This document shows, piece by piece, positions 1-7,290 of a stretch of 64,000 nt of DNA; position 1 is the stretch's first letter, and each line of letters starts with the position of its first letter. The notes under the pieces were generated by a model, which was not told the origin of the DNA, did not search any database, and saw nothing but the letters and a program-made list of their open reading frames with translations. This DNA comes from an uncultured bacterium. GTDB taxonomy: Bacteria; Cyanobacteriota; Vampirovibrionia; Gastranaerophilales; Gastranaerophilaceae. Made by a program: the position numbers and the translations under genes. The stretch is taken from the NCBI GenBank assembly GCA_902777855.1, contig CACYVN010000003.1, positions 53,691-117,690 of the forward strand, written 5' to 3'.

Positions 1-221
1 CTGTAAGTTCTTTTCAGGTGTTTGATTTAATCTATCTGATGACTGAGGGCGGGCCATTTGATTCAACAAATGTGCTTGTTTATGCTATTTATAAAAACGC
101 ATTTGAGTACTTCAATGTAGGAAAAGCAAGCGCAATAGCTTATGTATTGTTTGCAATAATCCTTGTTTTAACCTTAATTCAGTGGCATTTGCGTAAGAAA
201 ATTGTTTATAATGAAGAATAA
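1..221 (+). CDS. Sugar ABC transporter permease, MalF/UgpA type (C-terminal part)
   Basis: Partial gene entering from the left edge: the frame is open from base 3 and reads VSSFQVFDLIYLMTEGGP before ending at the TAA at 219-221. The string 'FQVFDLIYLMTEGGP' is the hallmark segment of MalF/UgpA-family inner-membrane permeases of carbohydrate ABC importers, just after the EAA coupling loop. It is followed by one hydrophobic helix (roughly AIAYVLFAIILVLTLIQW) and a basic cytoplasmic tail. Such a protein forms the membrane channel with a MalG-type partner, a solute-binding protein and an ATPase; none of these partners lies downstream, so the rest of the operon must be upstream. The substrate cannot be told from this fragment. 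The GTG at 18 is an internal Val codon, not a start. Confidence 0.85.
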   Translation, partial: VSSFQVFDLIYLMTEGGPFDSTNVLVYAIYKNAFEYFNVGKASAIAYVLFAIILVLTLIQWHLRKKIVYNEE

Positions 222-284
222 TTAAAGTTTTTTGTGATTATTCCGTAAATATACATGTGAAGTTTAATACGGGGCATGTGTATT

Positions 285-425
285 ATGTACGAAGAATTGC
301 TTAATAAACGCATTATTATTGAATTTAACAACTTAATCAAAGATGCAAAAAACGATGATAAGGATATTGATTCTTATGCACAGTTTATGAAAGAGGTTAT
401 CTTAAATACTTATGGTGTAAACTAA
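285..425 (+). CDS. Small hypothetical protein (46 aa)
   Basis: Short ORF in the 250-bp gap after the permease gene: ATG at 285, TAA at 423-425. The translation begins MYEELLNKRIIIEF and ends VILNTYGVN, a charged, Asp/Lys/Asn-rich composition typical of real proteins here. A GGGG run lies about 9 nt upstream of the ATG, a weak ribosome-binding site. I recognise no family. It could be chance, since it is short and lies between unrelated genes. Confidence 0.4.
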   Translation: MYEELLNKRIIIEFNNLIKDAKNDDKDIDSYAQFMKEVILNTYGVN

Positions 426-471
426 TCAGTTAGGGGATTTAATTATCATAGCAGTGTTTTAAAAGTTTTAT

Positions 472-1830
472 ATGAACATTGTTATTATTGGCGGTGTTGC
501 ATCAGGTGCCAAAGCCGCAGCAAAAGTCAAACGATTACTCCCAAATTCTAGTGTTAAGATTTACACTGACGATACACATGTTTCATATTCATCATGTGGT
601 CTGCCTTATTATATACAGGGCAATTTTGCCGATTATAGTTCACTTTTGGTTCGCTCACCGGAAGAATTTAAAGCATCCGGTATTGATGTGTTTCTGAATT
701 CAAAAGCGGAAAAAATTTTGCCAGAGCAACAAGATGTACTAATATCAAATTTGGAAAAATCAGAATTAGTACATTATGACAAACTAATTATTGCAACAGG
801 TGCAAGTCCTGTACGCCCCAAAATTTCAGGTATAGATAATTTTAATAATATTTTTACTGTTAGAACAATTGAGGACGGCATAAAAATCAGAGAAAAAATG
901 CTAAAATCAAAAAGAGTAGTAATTATCGGTGGCGGATATATTGGTATTGAAATTCTGGAAGCATTTTCAAGAAACGGTGTTTATACGCATTTATTTGAAC
1001 GTAGTCCTCAAATTATGCCAACTCTTGATGCTGAGATGTCTGAAACTGTCAAAAAGCGATTAAATTCAATAGAAAATAAAAATTTTGAACTTCACACTGA
1101 TACATTGGTAACTGAATTTACAGGCAGTAACGGTATACTAACAGGAGTAAAAACATCAGACGGTAAAGAATATGAATGCGAAATGGCAGTTGTTTGTGCA
1201 GGTGTCAAACCAAACATTGAGCCTGCAAAAGAGGCGGGAATAGAAATTGGAGAGACAGGTGCAATTAAAGTAAACAAGCTCATGCGTACATCGGTCGAAA
1301 ATATTTTTGCCTGCGGTGATTGCGCCGAAAAAACGCATATTGTTTCCGGCAAAAAGGTTTGGATTCCGCTTGGTTCAACAGCTAATAAAGAAGGCAGATG
1401 TGCTGCGATGAATGTTGCGGGTGTATATTGCGAGTTTGAAGGCATTTTAGGCTCAATGGTTACAAGATGTCTTAATACAACTATTGCAATGACAGGTTTA
1501 ACTGAAAAAGAGGCACTTGAAATCGGTTTTAAACCTGTATCTGTTGTTGTAAGTAAATATGACAAAGTTGCATATATGCCTGATACAGGCGAAATAACGC
1601 TAAAAGTAGTTGCAGATAAAATAACAGGTCTGCTGCTTGGTGCGCAGGCAGTAGGTTCAATAGGCGCAGATAAGCGTGTTAATACTGTTACTTCAGGTTT
1701 GATAGGACATTTAACAGTAGAAGAATTTAGTAATAATGACCTTACATATTCTCCTGCTTATTCACCAACAATTGACCCGCTATTAAACGCAATGCAGATA
1801 TTATGCAACAAAACCGCCCGTTCATGTTAA
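472..1830 (+). CDS. CoA-disulfide reductase / NADH oxidase-like flavoprotein
   Basis: Pyridine nucleotide-disulfide oxidoreductase of 452 aa, the usual length for CoA-disulfide reductase and NADH oxidase/peroxidase. FAD-binding motif VIIGGVASGAKAA lies at residues 4-16. The single redox Cys is C42 in 'VSYSSCGLPYYI', the position that forms a mixed disulfide with CoA in CoADR or a sulfenic acid in Nox/Npr. A second Rossmann motif (VVIIGGGYIGIE) starts near residue 150 for NAD(P)H, and the second FAD motif 'FACGDCAEK' is near 279. The C-terminal dimerisation domain includes the Tyr pair 'YSPAYSP'. The likely role is thiol or oxygen/peroxide defence in the cytoplasm. Sequence alone does not separate CoADR from H2O- or H2O2-forming oxidase. 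The 3' end overlaps the convergent gene by 9 bp. Confidence 0.88.
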   Translation: MNIVIIGGVASGAKAAAKVKRLLPNSSVKIYTDDTHVSYSSCGLPYYIQGNFADYSSLLVRSPEEFKASGIDVFLNSKAEKILPEQQDVLISNLEKSELVHYDKLIIATGASPVRPKISGIDNFNNIFTVRTIEDGIKIREKMLKSKRVVIIGGGYIGIEILEAFSRNGVYTHLFERSPQIMPTLDAEMSETVKKRLNSIENKNFELHTDTLVTEFTGSNGILTGVKTSDGKEYECEMAVVCAGVKPNIEPAKEAGIEIGETGAIKVNKLMRTSVENIFACGDCAEKTHIVSGKKVWIPLGSTANKEGRCAAMNVAGVYCEFEGILGSMVTRCLNTTIAMTGLTEKEALEIGFKPVSVVVSKYDKVAYMPDTGEITLKVVADKITGLLLGAQAVGSIGADKRVNTVTSGLIGHLTVEEFSNNDLTYSPAYSPTIDPLLNAMQILCNKTARSC

Positions 1831-3105
1831 TTGCTTTTTTATATATTTTGCAACGGCTTCGCCCATAGAAAAACAACTTGCCTGAACTCTTAGTGCTCCT
1901 TGAGCCATTTCATCGGCGCTTAGCCCCCTACCCGCGACAAATAAATTGTCATAATCAGCACTCATCAGACTTTCAACAGGCAATTGGTATTCACCGGTCT
2001 TTTCAAGTGTTGAGGAGTTTTTGTCTTTGGAATGAACATCAACAGGGTAATTTGATATCAATACAGGATTATCAAATTTTTTACCGCTACGTAAATCATC
2101 TATAGTGTAAATATATTTGCCCTTAATTCTTCTGTATGAACGTATGCCAAGAATATCCGCAATATTTGAAATGTAGGCATTTTCAAATCCGGGTAAATAG
2201 ACATTACAGAATTTTGCTATTCTCGCCATTGCGCACACTCCATCAGTTTTTGCCCTGTTAATATCTGTTTCATCCTCTAAATTGTATGCCTCAAGTAATC
2301 TGGGACAATTAAAAGCCACTGATTGTGGAGTGCCTGCGATGCTAAATATCTGGAAATAGTTTCTGTCACTGTCTTTCAAGACATTTTTTGAGACAGCGTC
2401 ATCAAATAATGGGGCTAAAGCCCAGTGTTTATCAGTATCCCAAGTGTATGCAGTTGAAAAATACGGTTCATTATCTATATATTCAACTGTTGTAACATCC
2501 CTGTCCTTGTCGTATTCACTTAACCATTGTGCAAATTTTTTGTTGTCTATTCCACTCATAATAAATCTGAAACTTATCGGCGGAATTTCTTTTTTATTTT
2601 CTAAAAAATTACAATTAATATTTTTTGAAAAATCTAAATTTCCGCTTGCATCTACAACATAGTTCGTTCCGATACATACCGATAACATATCTTTGCGCGT
2701 AATAATATTATTTGTATGTATCGTATCGTAATATACCGATAATATTTTATTGTTTTTAACTTCTGCATGAGTTGCGGATGAATTAAATTTTATATCAACT
2801 TTTGCATTTTTAAGTATTTCGTATAATACATCTTTTAAAATAATCGGATTAAACCAACCGGGATTATCCTGATATGTAATTTGGGCTTTTCTTTTTGCCA
2901 TTTCATTAATTAGTAATTTATAAAAATCAGTGTTGATTTGGTTTTCGCCTGACTTCATAACCGGAACAACAAGCCCGCCTGTCATTGTACCGCCAAGATA
3001 AGATTCTTTTTCAAGCAGTAAGGTTTTAAGCCCCAGGCTTGCGCTATTATATGCACAAGAACAGCCTGCAGTTCCACCGCCTGCTATTACTACATCATAA
3101 TCCAT
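1822..3105 (-). CDS. FAD-dependent oxidoreductase (FAD_oxidored / PF12831-like)
   Basis: 427 aa. The N-terminus MDYDVVIAGGGTAGCSCA carries the GxGxxG dinucleotide-binding motif at residues 9-14, followed by 'LLLEKESYLGGTMTGGLV', characteristic of the FAD_oxidored family of succinate dehydrogenase-like flavoproteins. The C-terminal FAD-closing motif 'NLFVAGRGLSADEMAQGALR' lies near 387-406. These enzymes use a non-covalent FAD; the substrate cannot be named. The start codon overlaps the end of the upstream methyltransferase gene by 11 bp and has a strong Shine-Dalgarno (AAGGAGG, 5 nt), so the two genes are translationally coupled. The sequence around residues 127-145 contains one or two copies of the short embedded repeat described separately ('DTIHTNNI'). 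Confidence 0.82.
   Translation of the reverse strand: MDYDVVIAGGGTAGCSCAYNSASLGLKTLLLEKESYLGGTMTGGLVVPVMKSGENQINTDFYKLLINEMAKRKAQITYQDNPGWFNPIILKDVLYEILKNAKVDIKFNSSATHAEVKNNKILSVYYDTIHTNNIITRKDMLSVCIGTNYVVDASGNLDFSKNINCNFLENKKEIPPISFRFIMSGIDNKKFAQWLSEYDKDRDVTTVEYIDNEPYFSTAYTWDTDKHWALAPLFDDAVSKNVLKDSDRNYFQIFSIAGTPQSVAFNCPRLLEAYNLEDETDINRAKTDGVCAMARIAKFCNVYLPGFENAYISNIADILGIRSYRRIKGKYIYTIDDLRSGKKFDNPVLISNYPVDVHSKDKNSSTLEKTGEYQLPVESLMSADYDNLFVAGRGLSADEMAQGALRVQASCFSMGEAVAKYIKKQLT
2665..2728. repeat. Inverted pair of the 21-bp coding-embedded repeat
   Basis: Two copies in opposite orientation lie inside the FAD oxidoreductase gene: 2665-2685 (complement reads TTATCGGTATGTATCGGAACG with the last base trimmed) and 2708-2728 (TTATTTGTATGTATCGTATC plus G). 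They are separated by 22 bp and could form a hairpin. Related copies lie at 3612-3632, 3999-4019 and 4050-4070 in the next gene. Confidence 0.55.
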
Positions 3106-4375
3106 TATTCCTCCTTATTTTGAGATATTGAGAACTCGATATCCGGTTACTGTTTTCAACCTCAATTTTATGAGCCGCTATAATAGCCTCATTTGACGCA
3201 TTTAAATTTTCATCACGATAAAATATACCTGCCTTTGTATTTAAGAGCCCTAATTGGGCATCTGATAAAGGATAATTTATAAGTGAATTATTTTTTACAG
3301 CTACTGTTCCTAAATATTTATTCAGTCGCTCATTATAAATGTTCCCAATTTCAAATCCTGCCTCTTTCATTGCCGAACGAATTTGTGCGGATGATGAATA
3401 GGTTAATAACATTCCGTCATCTTCCATAATTTCATAAAGTCTTTTAAAAAAATCATATGTCCATAAACATGGACATTTTGAGGGTGTAAAAGCATCCAAA
3501 AATATCAGATTATATAAATTTCTATCTTCTTTTACTACATTTCTTGCATCATCAATTTTTACTGTTAAATTAAAATCCTGTATTTTATACCATTTCAAGT
3601 ATGTTTTATAACAATACGATAGATACCGATAATATATATTATGTAAATTAAAAAGAAAACTACCTGATGATAAATATGTCAAAAGGTATTTATTGACCCC
3701 CCTTAAATCGCTTACTATGAACTTTTTATACTCTCTGTTATCCAGAATAGGCGCTACAAGCGGATTTCGGAGAATTTTAGGCGAATTTTGGGCAATTTTT
3801 AATAAAATTTGAAAATTTATGATATTTTTAATTTTAGGAAAATTTTTGTTTTTCCTGTTGAGATATTTATCTATATCATGTTTATTTATAATGTCAGAAT
3901 TGTTTTTAAAATTTCTTACCCCTGTTTTTATAAAAGGTGATAATCCGAATAAAATTTCATCATTATCTATGGCTGTTACAGAAATTTTGTTGAATGCGTT
4001 ATTGGTATATATCGTTTCGCTATAATTAACCGTTTTCTCTTTAGAAATATTATTGGTATGTATCGTTTCGATATTTGTTTTTTTTTCAAAATTATTTTTG
4101 GAATTTTTTTTAAGATTATTTTTCTTTTTTAATAATTTTTTTTTATTTTCAAAAATATAATTTAAAAAACTTTTTGTGTTATAACCAATTCCGTAGCAAA
4201 TATCAAGTATGTTAATATCTTCATGCAGCAATAATACATCCCAGTTTATAGGGCATATAAACTTCTCATATGCCTCTGTTAGCGCCCCTGAGGCACTATG
4301 ATAAATATCGTCATAATCCTGACTATACAACCCGACTGAACCGTCATTAGTAAAATATGGTTGAAACTCTCTCAT
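3095..4375 (-). CDS. MnmD-like tRNA methyltransferase with a K/N-rich insertion
   Basis: 426 aa, SAM-dependent. The N-terminus 'FTNDGSVGLYSQDYDDIYHS' and the SAM motif 'ILDICYGIGYNTKSFL' (56-71) match the MnmC N-domain/MnmD family, which methylates nm5(s2)U34 to mnm5(s2)U34 in tRNA. The second half has the family motifs 'IFLDAFTPSKCPCLWTYDFF' and 'LLTYSSSAQIRSAMKEAGFE'. A normal MnmD is about 240 aa. Here residues about 75-130 are a Lys/Asn homopolymer-like insertion, with further extra sequence to about 250. The insertion contains two in-frame copies of a short DNA repeat, giving '[ES]ETI[HY]TNN' peptides near 103-109 and 119-126. No FAD domain (MnmC C-half) follows. The gene is upstream of, and coupled to, the FAD oxidoreductase, which is not an MnmC oxidase domain by sequence. 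Confidence 0.75.
   Translation of the reverse strand: MREFQPYFTNDGSVGLYSQDYDDIYHSASGALTEAYEKFICPINWDVLLLHEDINILDICYGIGYNTKSFLNYIFENKKKLLKKKNNLKKNSKNNFEKKTNIETIHTNNISKEKTVNYSETIYTNNAFNKISVTAIDNDEILFGLSPFIKTGVRNFKNNSDIINKHDIDKYLNRKNKNFPKIKNIINFQILLKIAQNSPKILRNPLVAPILDNREYKKFIVSDLRGVNKYLLTYLSSGSFLFNLHNIYYRYLSYCYKTYLKWYKIQDFNLTVKIDDARNVVKEDRNLYNLIFLDAFTPSKCPCLWTYDFFKRLYEIMEDDGMLLTYSSSAQIRSAMKEAGFEIGNIYNERLNKYLGTVAVKNNSLINYPLSDAQLGLLNTKAGIFYRDENLNASNEAIIAAHKIEVENSNRISSSQYLKIRRNNGL
3612..3632 (-). repeat. Copy of the 21-bp coding-embedded repeat
   Basis: The complement of this stretch matches the 4050-4070 copy at 17 of 21 positions by eye. It lies inside the methyltransferase gene, where the coding strand reads it as YRYLSYCY. 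Confidence 0.4.
3999..4070 (+). repeat. Two direct copies of the 21-bp coding-embedded repeat
   Basis: Copies at 3999-4019 and 4050-4070 share TTATTGGTAT, one variable base, then TATCGTTTCG. Both sit in the same reading frame of the minus-strand methyltransferase gene and give the peptides ETIYTNN and ETIHTNN. Confidence 0.6.
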
Positions 4376-4453
4376 AACAGTATTTTAAGCCATTCTATCG
4401 TATATTTCAATTTGTATATTTTTGTAAATTGGCAAAAATAATTTTCAGTTGTT

Positions 4454-4483
4454 TTGGCTTAATTTGCTTATTTTTGGTATAAT
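4454..4483 (+). promoter_or_regulatory. Predicted sigma-70 promoter of thrB
   Basis: -35-like TTGGCT (4454-4459) and a perfect -10 TATAAT (4478-4483), 18 bp apart. The predicted transcript starts near 4490, just upstream of the Shine-Dalgarno, giving a leader of about 15 nt. It also shows that the TTG at 4484 cannot be the thrB start. Confidence 0.65.
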
Positions 4484-4504
4484 TTGAACAAGAAGGAAGT
4501 TTTT

Positions 4505-5446
4505 ATGAAAGTAAGCGTAAAAGTGCCAGCAACAACGGCAAATATTGGCCCCGGATTTGACACCTTAGGTATGGCACTGCCTTTATATAACACAGTTACT
4601 ATTGAAGAAACCGTTTTACCCGGAACCGGTATTGATATCAATGTTATTGCCGATGGTATTGCAATGGACGAATTTGCACTTGAACATATACCTTTAGATG
4701 AAAATAGCATTGTTTATAAGGCTGTTGAACTTTTATATAACTCCATTGGTCAGTCACCAAGCGAACTTAAAATTACAATTAAATCAGGAATACCTGTTGC
4801 AAGAGGATTAGGCAGCAGTGCATCCGTTATAGTCGGTGCGTTGATTGCTGCAAATGAGCTTTTGGGTAAACCTGCGGATGATTTGGCTCTGTTATCTATT
4901 GCTTGCGAACTTGAAGGGCATCCCGATAACATTACTCCTGCATTTGTTGGTGGACTTGTAATGTCTTCTCAAGAGGAAGACGGCTCAGTTGTTTACAGAA
5001 AGCTTGAATGGCCTTCAGATTGGGCAATTACGGTTTGTGTTCCTGATTTTGAACTATCAACAGATATTGCGCGATCCGTTCTTCCTAAAGATGTTCCGTT
5101 AAAAGATGCCGTATTTAATGCACAAAGGCTTGCAATGTTTGTTGAGGCTGTACATACAAAAGACGCTGAACTTATGCGTCTTGCTTTAAAAGATAGGCTT
5201 CATCAACCATACAGAATGAAACTTATTCAGGGCTTAGATGAAATAATGGATGCATTTAAACACAATGATGATGTTTATGGTTGTGTAATTAGTGGTGCAG
5301 GCTCATCAATTCTTGTTATCTCAAATAAAAATAATCTTGAAAATATACAAAATGAAGTGCGTGATATTTGGACAAGTTTAAATATCAAGTGTGATATAAA
5401 AACACTTAGTGTTGAACAAAATGGTGCTCAAATTGTAGAAGAATAA
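4505..5446 (+). CDS. thrB: Homoserine kinase
   Basis: 313 aa GHMP-family kinase phosphorylating L-homoserine with ATP in threonine synthesis. It begins MKVSVKVPATTANIGPGFDT, the standard ThrB N-terminus (PATSANLGPGFD), and has the ATP-binding GHMP motif 'PVARGLGSSASVIVGAL'. The C-terminal 'GCVISGAGSSILVI' matches GHMP motif 3. The ATG at 4505 is chosen over an upstream in-frame TTG (4484) because AGAAGGAAG lies about 6 nt before it and the -10 box abuts the TTG. The gene is monocistronic here, without thrC or hom, and is flanked by convergent genes downstream. Confidence 0.95.
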   Translation: MKVSVKVPATTANIGPGFDTLGMALPLYNTVTIEETVLPGTGIDINVIADGIAMDEFALEHIPLDENSIVYKAVELLYNSIGQSPSELKITIKSGIPVARGLGSSASVIVGALIAANELLGKPADDLALLSIACELEGHPDNITPAFVGGLVMSSQEEDGSVVYRKLEWPSDWAITVCVPDFELSTDIARSVLPKDVPLKDAVFNAQRLAMFVEAVHTKDAELMRLALKDRLHQPYRMKLIQGLDEIMDAFKHNDDVYGCVISGAGSSILVISNKNNLENIQNEVRDIWTSLNIKCDIKTLSVEQNGAQIVEE

Positions 5447-5499
5447 AGTTGATATTCAAAATGTGTTATTACACAAAGAATTTTTCTGATTAATAAATA

Positions 5500-6879
5500 T
5501 TAGACTTCTTTTTCCTTAATTCCTGCGGTTATCATAGCTGCAATTAATAGGCATGCAGCACCGATATAAAACGAATATTCATAGTGATAATTTAACAATT
5601 CGCCGTTATGAATTACGGATTTATCAATTATCCATGCAACAAGGGTGCAAACAAACACCTGCGGACCGGCGATAAATATGTTAAATATGCCCATTACAGA
5701 ACCTTCAGTGCCCGGTTTAATATAACGTGAAAGCATTGCGAACGGTAATGCACAAACACTTGCCCATCCTATACCTGACAGTGCCATTCCTGCACCGACA
5801 ACAAGCTGATTATTGTTAAATATTCCCATAATCAGATATGCTATTACCATCGAAATTAATGAAATTATATGCACTTTTTTGTTTCCGAATTTTCCTGCCA
5901 AAACACCGATAGGAACGGCAATTATAAAGCAGATTAAATTAAATACCGCAAAACAAATTGATGAATAATTTGTAGCACTTGTCTGCGCAGGCAGGTATTG
6001 AGTCTGCAGATCAGTTGCAAGTTTTGTCAAATCAGGAACACCAAAAACAGTATGGATGGCGAAATTTGTAAAGAAAATCATCATACACATCATACCTATC
6101 CAAGTAAAAAATTGCATAGTGCAGATTTTCCCAACTTCAGGTGATAATAAGAAAAATTCTTTCATAGACTGCCAAAAACTAACATTATTCTGAGGAGTTT
6201 CTTCAGTTTCGCCTCTGAATGACGTATCAAGTGTTGATTTTTCTTTAATTGTAATGCAAGTCCAAAGCATAGCAAGAGTAAATGCTAAAGCAGCCATAAT
6301 AAATTGTGCTGTATATGACATTTGAATATGAAAAGCAAATTTTAAAAACGGAGCAGTTGCCGCTGCAATAACTGAACCAAGCCCAATAGCAAGACTAATC
6401 CATGAATTAGCAAGCGAATGTTGTTCCCGGGGGACAACATCAGGGATAATTGCTCTGTACGGTCCTTGGGCAATATTTATACAGGCATCTATAATCCAGA
6501 TAAATATAGCTGCAATCAGTAAACCTGTCCATGCGGGAACGCTGCTTCCGAATAAATTTGCGATATTACCCGAATTCGGGAACAACCACAAAGCGATTGA
6601 TGCAATTATTGCACCTCCAAGCAAATATGGTCTGCGTCTGCCAAAGCGTGATTTTGTTTTATCAGATAATGCACCGATTAATGGCTGTACTACCATCCCG
6701 GTGAATGGGCCTGCAAGCCAAATTAAACCGTAAAGCCAAGGTGTTGCACCTAAATTTTCTGTTACCGGGCCAGATAGGATAATTCTCATCTGCCATGCAA
6801 ATTGCAAACCTAAAAAACCAAGTGCCAAATTTAAAAAATTTATTGTAGTAAATCTTTTTAGTTCCGTGTTTTCGTTCAT
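5500..6879 (-). CDS. MFS sugar transporter (GPH / SLC45-like)
   Basis: 459 aa with about 12 hydrophobic helices. The loop 2-3 signature 'GALSDKTKSRFGRRRPYLLG' is typical of the glycoside-pentoside-hexuronide:cation symporters and the SLC45/sucrose-maltose branch. The N-terminus 'FLNLALGFLGLQFAWQMR' also matches that branch. It is an inner-membrane sugar:cation symporter; the exact sugar is unknown. Start ATG is preceded by AAGGGG at 6 nt. The downstream gene in the same direction encodes no recognisable partner, so it may be a single-gene unit. Confidence 0.82.
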   Translation of the reverse strand: MNENTELKRFTTINFLNLALGFLGLQFAWQMRIILSGPVTENLGATPWLYGLIWLAGPFTGMVVQPLIGALSDKTKSRFGRRRPYLLGGAIIASIALWLFPNSGNIANLFGSSVPAWTGLLIAAIFIWIIDACINIAQGPYRAIIPDVVPREQHSLANSWISLAIGLGSVIAAATAPFLKFAFHIQMSYTAQFIMAALAFTLAMLWTCITIKEKSTLDTSFRGETEETPQNNVSFWQSMKEFFLLSPEVGKICTMQFFTWIGMMCMMIFFTNFAIHTVFGVPDLTKLATDLQTQYLPAQTSATNYSSICFAVFNLICFIIAVPIGVLAGKFGNKKVHIISLISMVIAYLIMGIFNNNQLVVGAGMALSGIGWASVCALPFAMLSRYIKPGTEGSVMGIFNIFIAGPQVFVCTLVAWIIDKSVIHNGELLNYHYEYSFYIGAACLLIAAMITAGIKEKEV

Positions 6880-6921
6880 TTAAACCCCTTATCCAATGTT
6901 TATTATCACAATATTTGAAAA

Positions 6922-7290
6922 TTAAAACGGTAAATCGTCATCTTTATCTTCAGGTTGCTGCCAATTTTCTGTATAATCTGTCCAATCTTCTTTGTGATCG
7001 TTACTATAATAGTTTATCTCAAATATTTTTTTGAGCAGATTTGAGTACATCATAAGGTTCGACAATGGTTTTGATTTCCAATACTTACCACTATCATTTT
7101 TTATACATTCCTCAAATTCTTTATCTTTATTATCAGGTGTCAGAACATAAATATCATCTTCCCAGTGTTTTTGAGTTGCAATCACGTCATCATTTGACAA
7201 TATAAACTGTTCTGTTTTATCACCGACATATTTTCTGTCAATTTTGTATAATCCTTGAAAATATGTATTGTTAATAGGACTGACTTTCAT
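6922..7290 (-). CDS. Hypothetical protein with N-terminal 'NNTYFQG' motif
   Basis: 122 aa, no family recognised. The N-terminus MKVSPINNTYFQGLYKI has the Met-Lys-(I/V)-...-Asn-...-Phe-x-Gly/Ala pattern seen at the start of several unrelated proteins in this window. The remainder is polar, with a Trp-rich acidic C-terminus (DWTDYTENWQQPEDKDDDLPF less its last residue). Its ATG overlaps the pyrG stop codon as TAATG, so it is translationally coupled to pyrG. No signal peptide or membrane segment is visible. Confidence 0.75.
   Translation of the reverse strand: MKVSPINNTYFQGLYKIDRKYVGDKTEQFILSNDDVIATQKHWEDDIYVLTPDNKDKEFEECIKNDSGKYWKSKPLSNLMMYSNLLKKIFEINYYSNDHKEDWTDYTENWQQPEDKDDDLPF

Noticed and set aside
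1092..1565. 157-codon antisense ORF inside the CoA-disulfide-reductase-like gene
   Set aside because: The sense gene has full catalytic motifs; the antisense frame is a shadow with unusual Ser/Pro/Thr composition.
5447..5499. Terminator between thrB and the sugar transporter gene
   Set aside because: Only a 4-5 bp AT-rich stem (TGTG/CACA) followed by a short T-run is visible; too weak to call.
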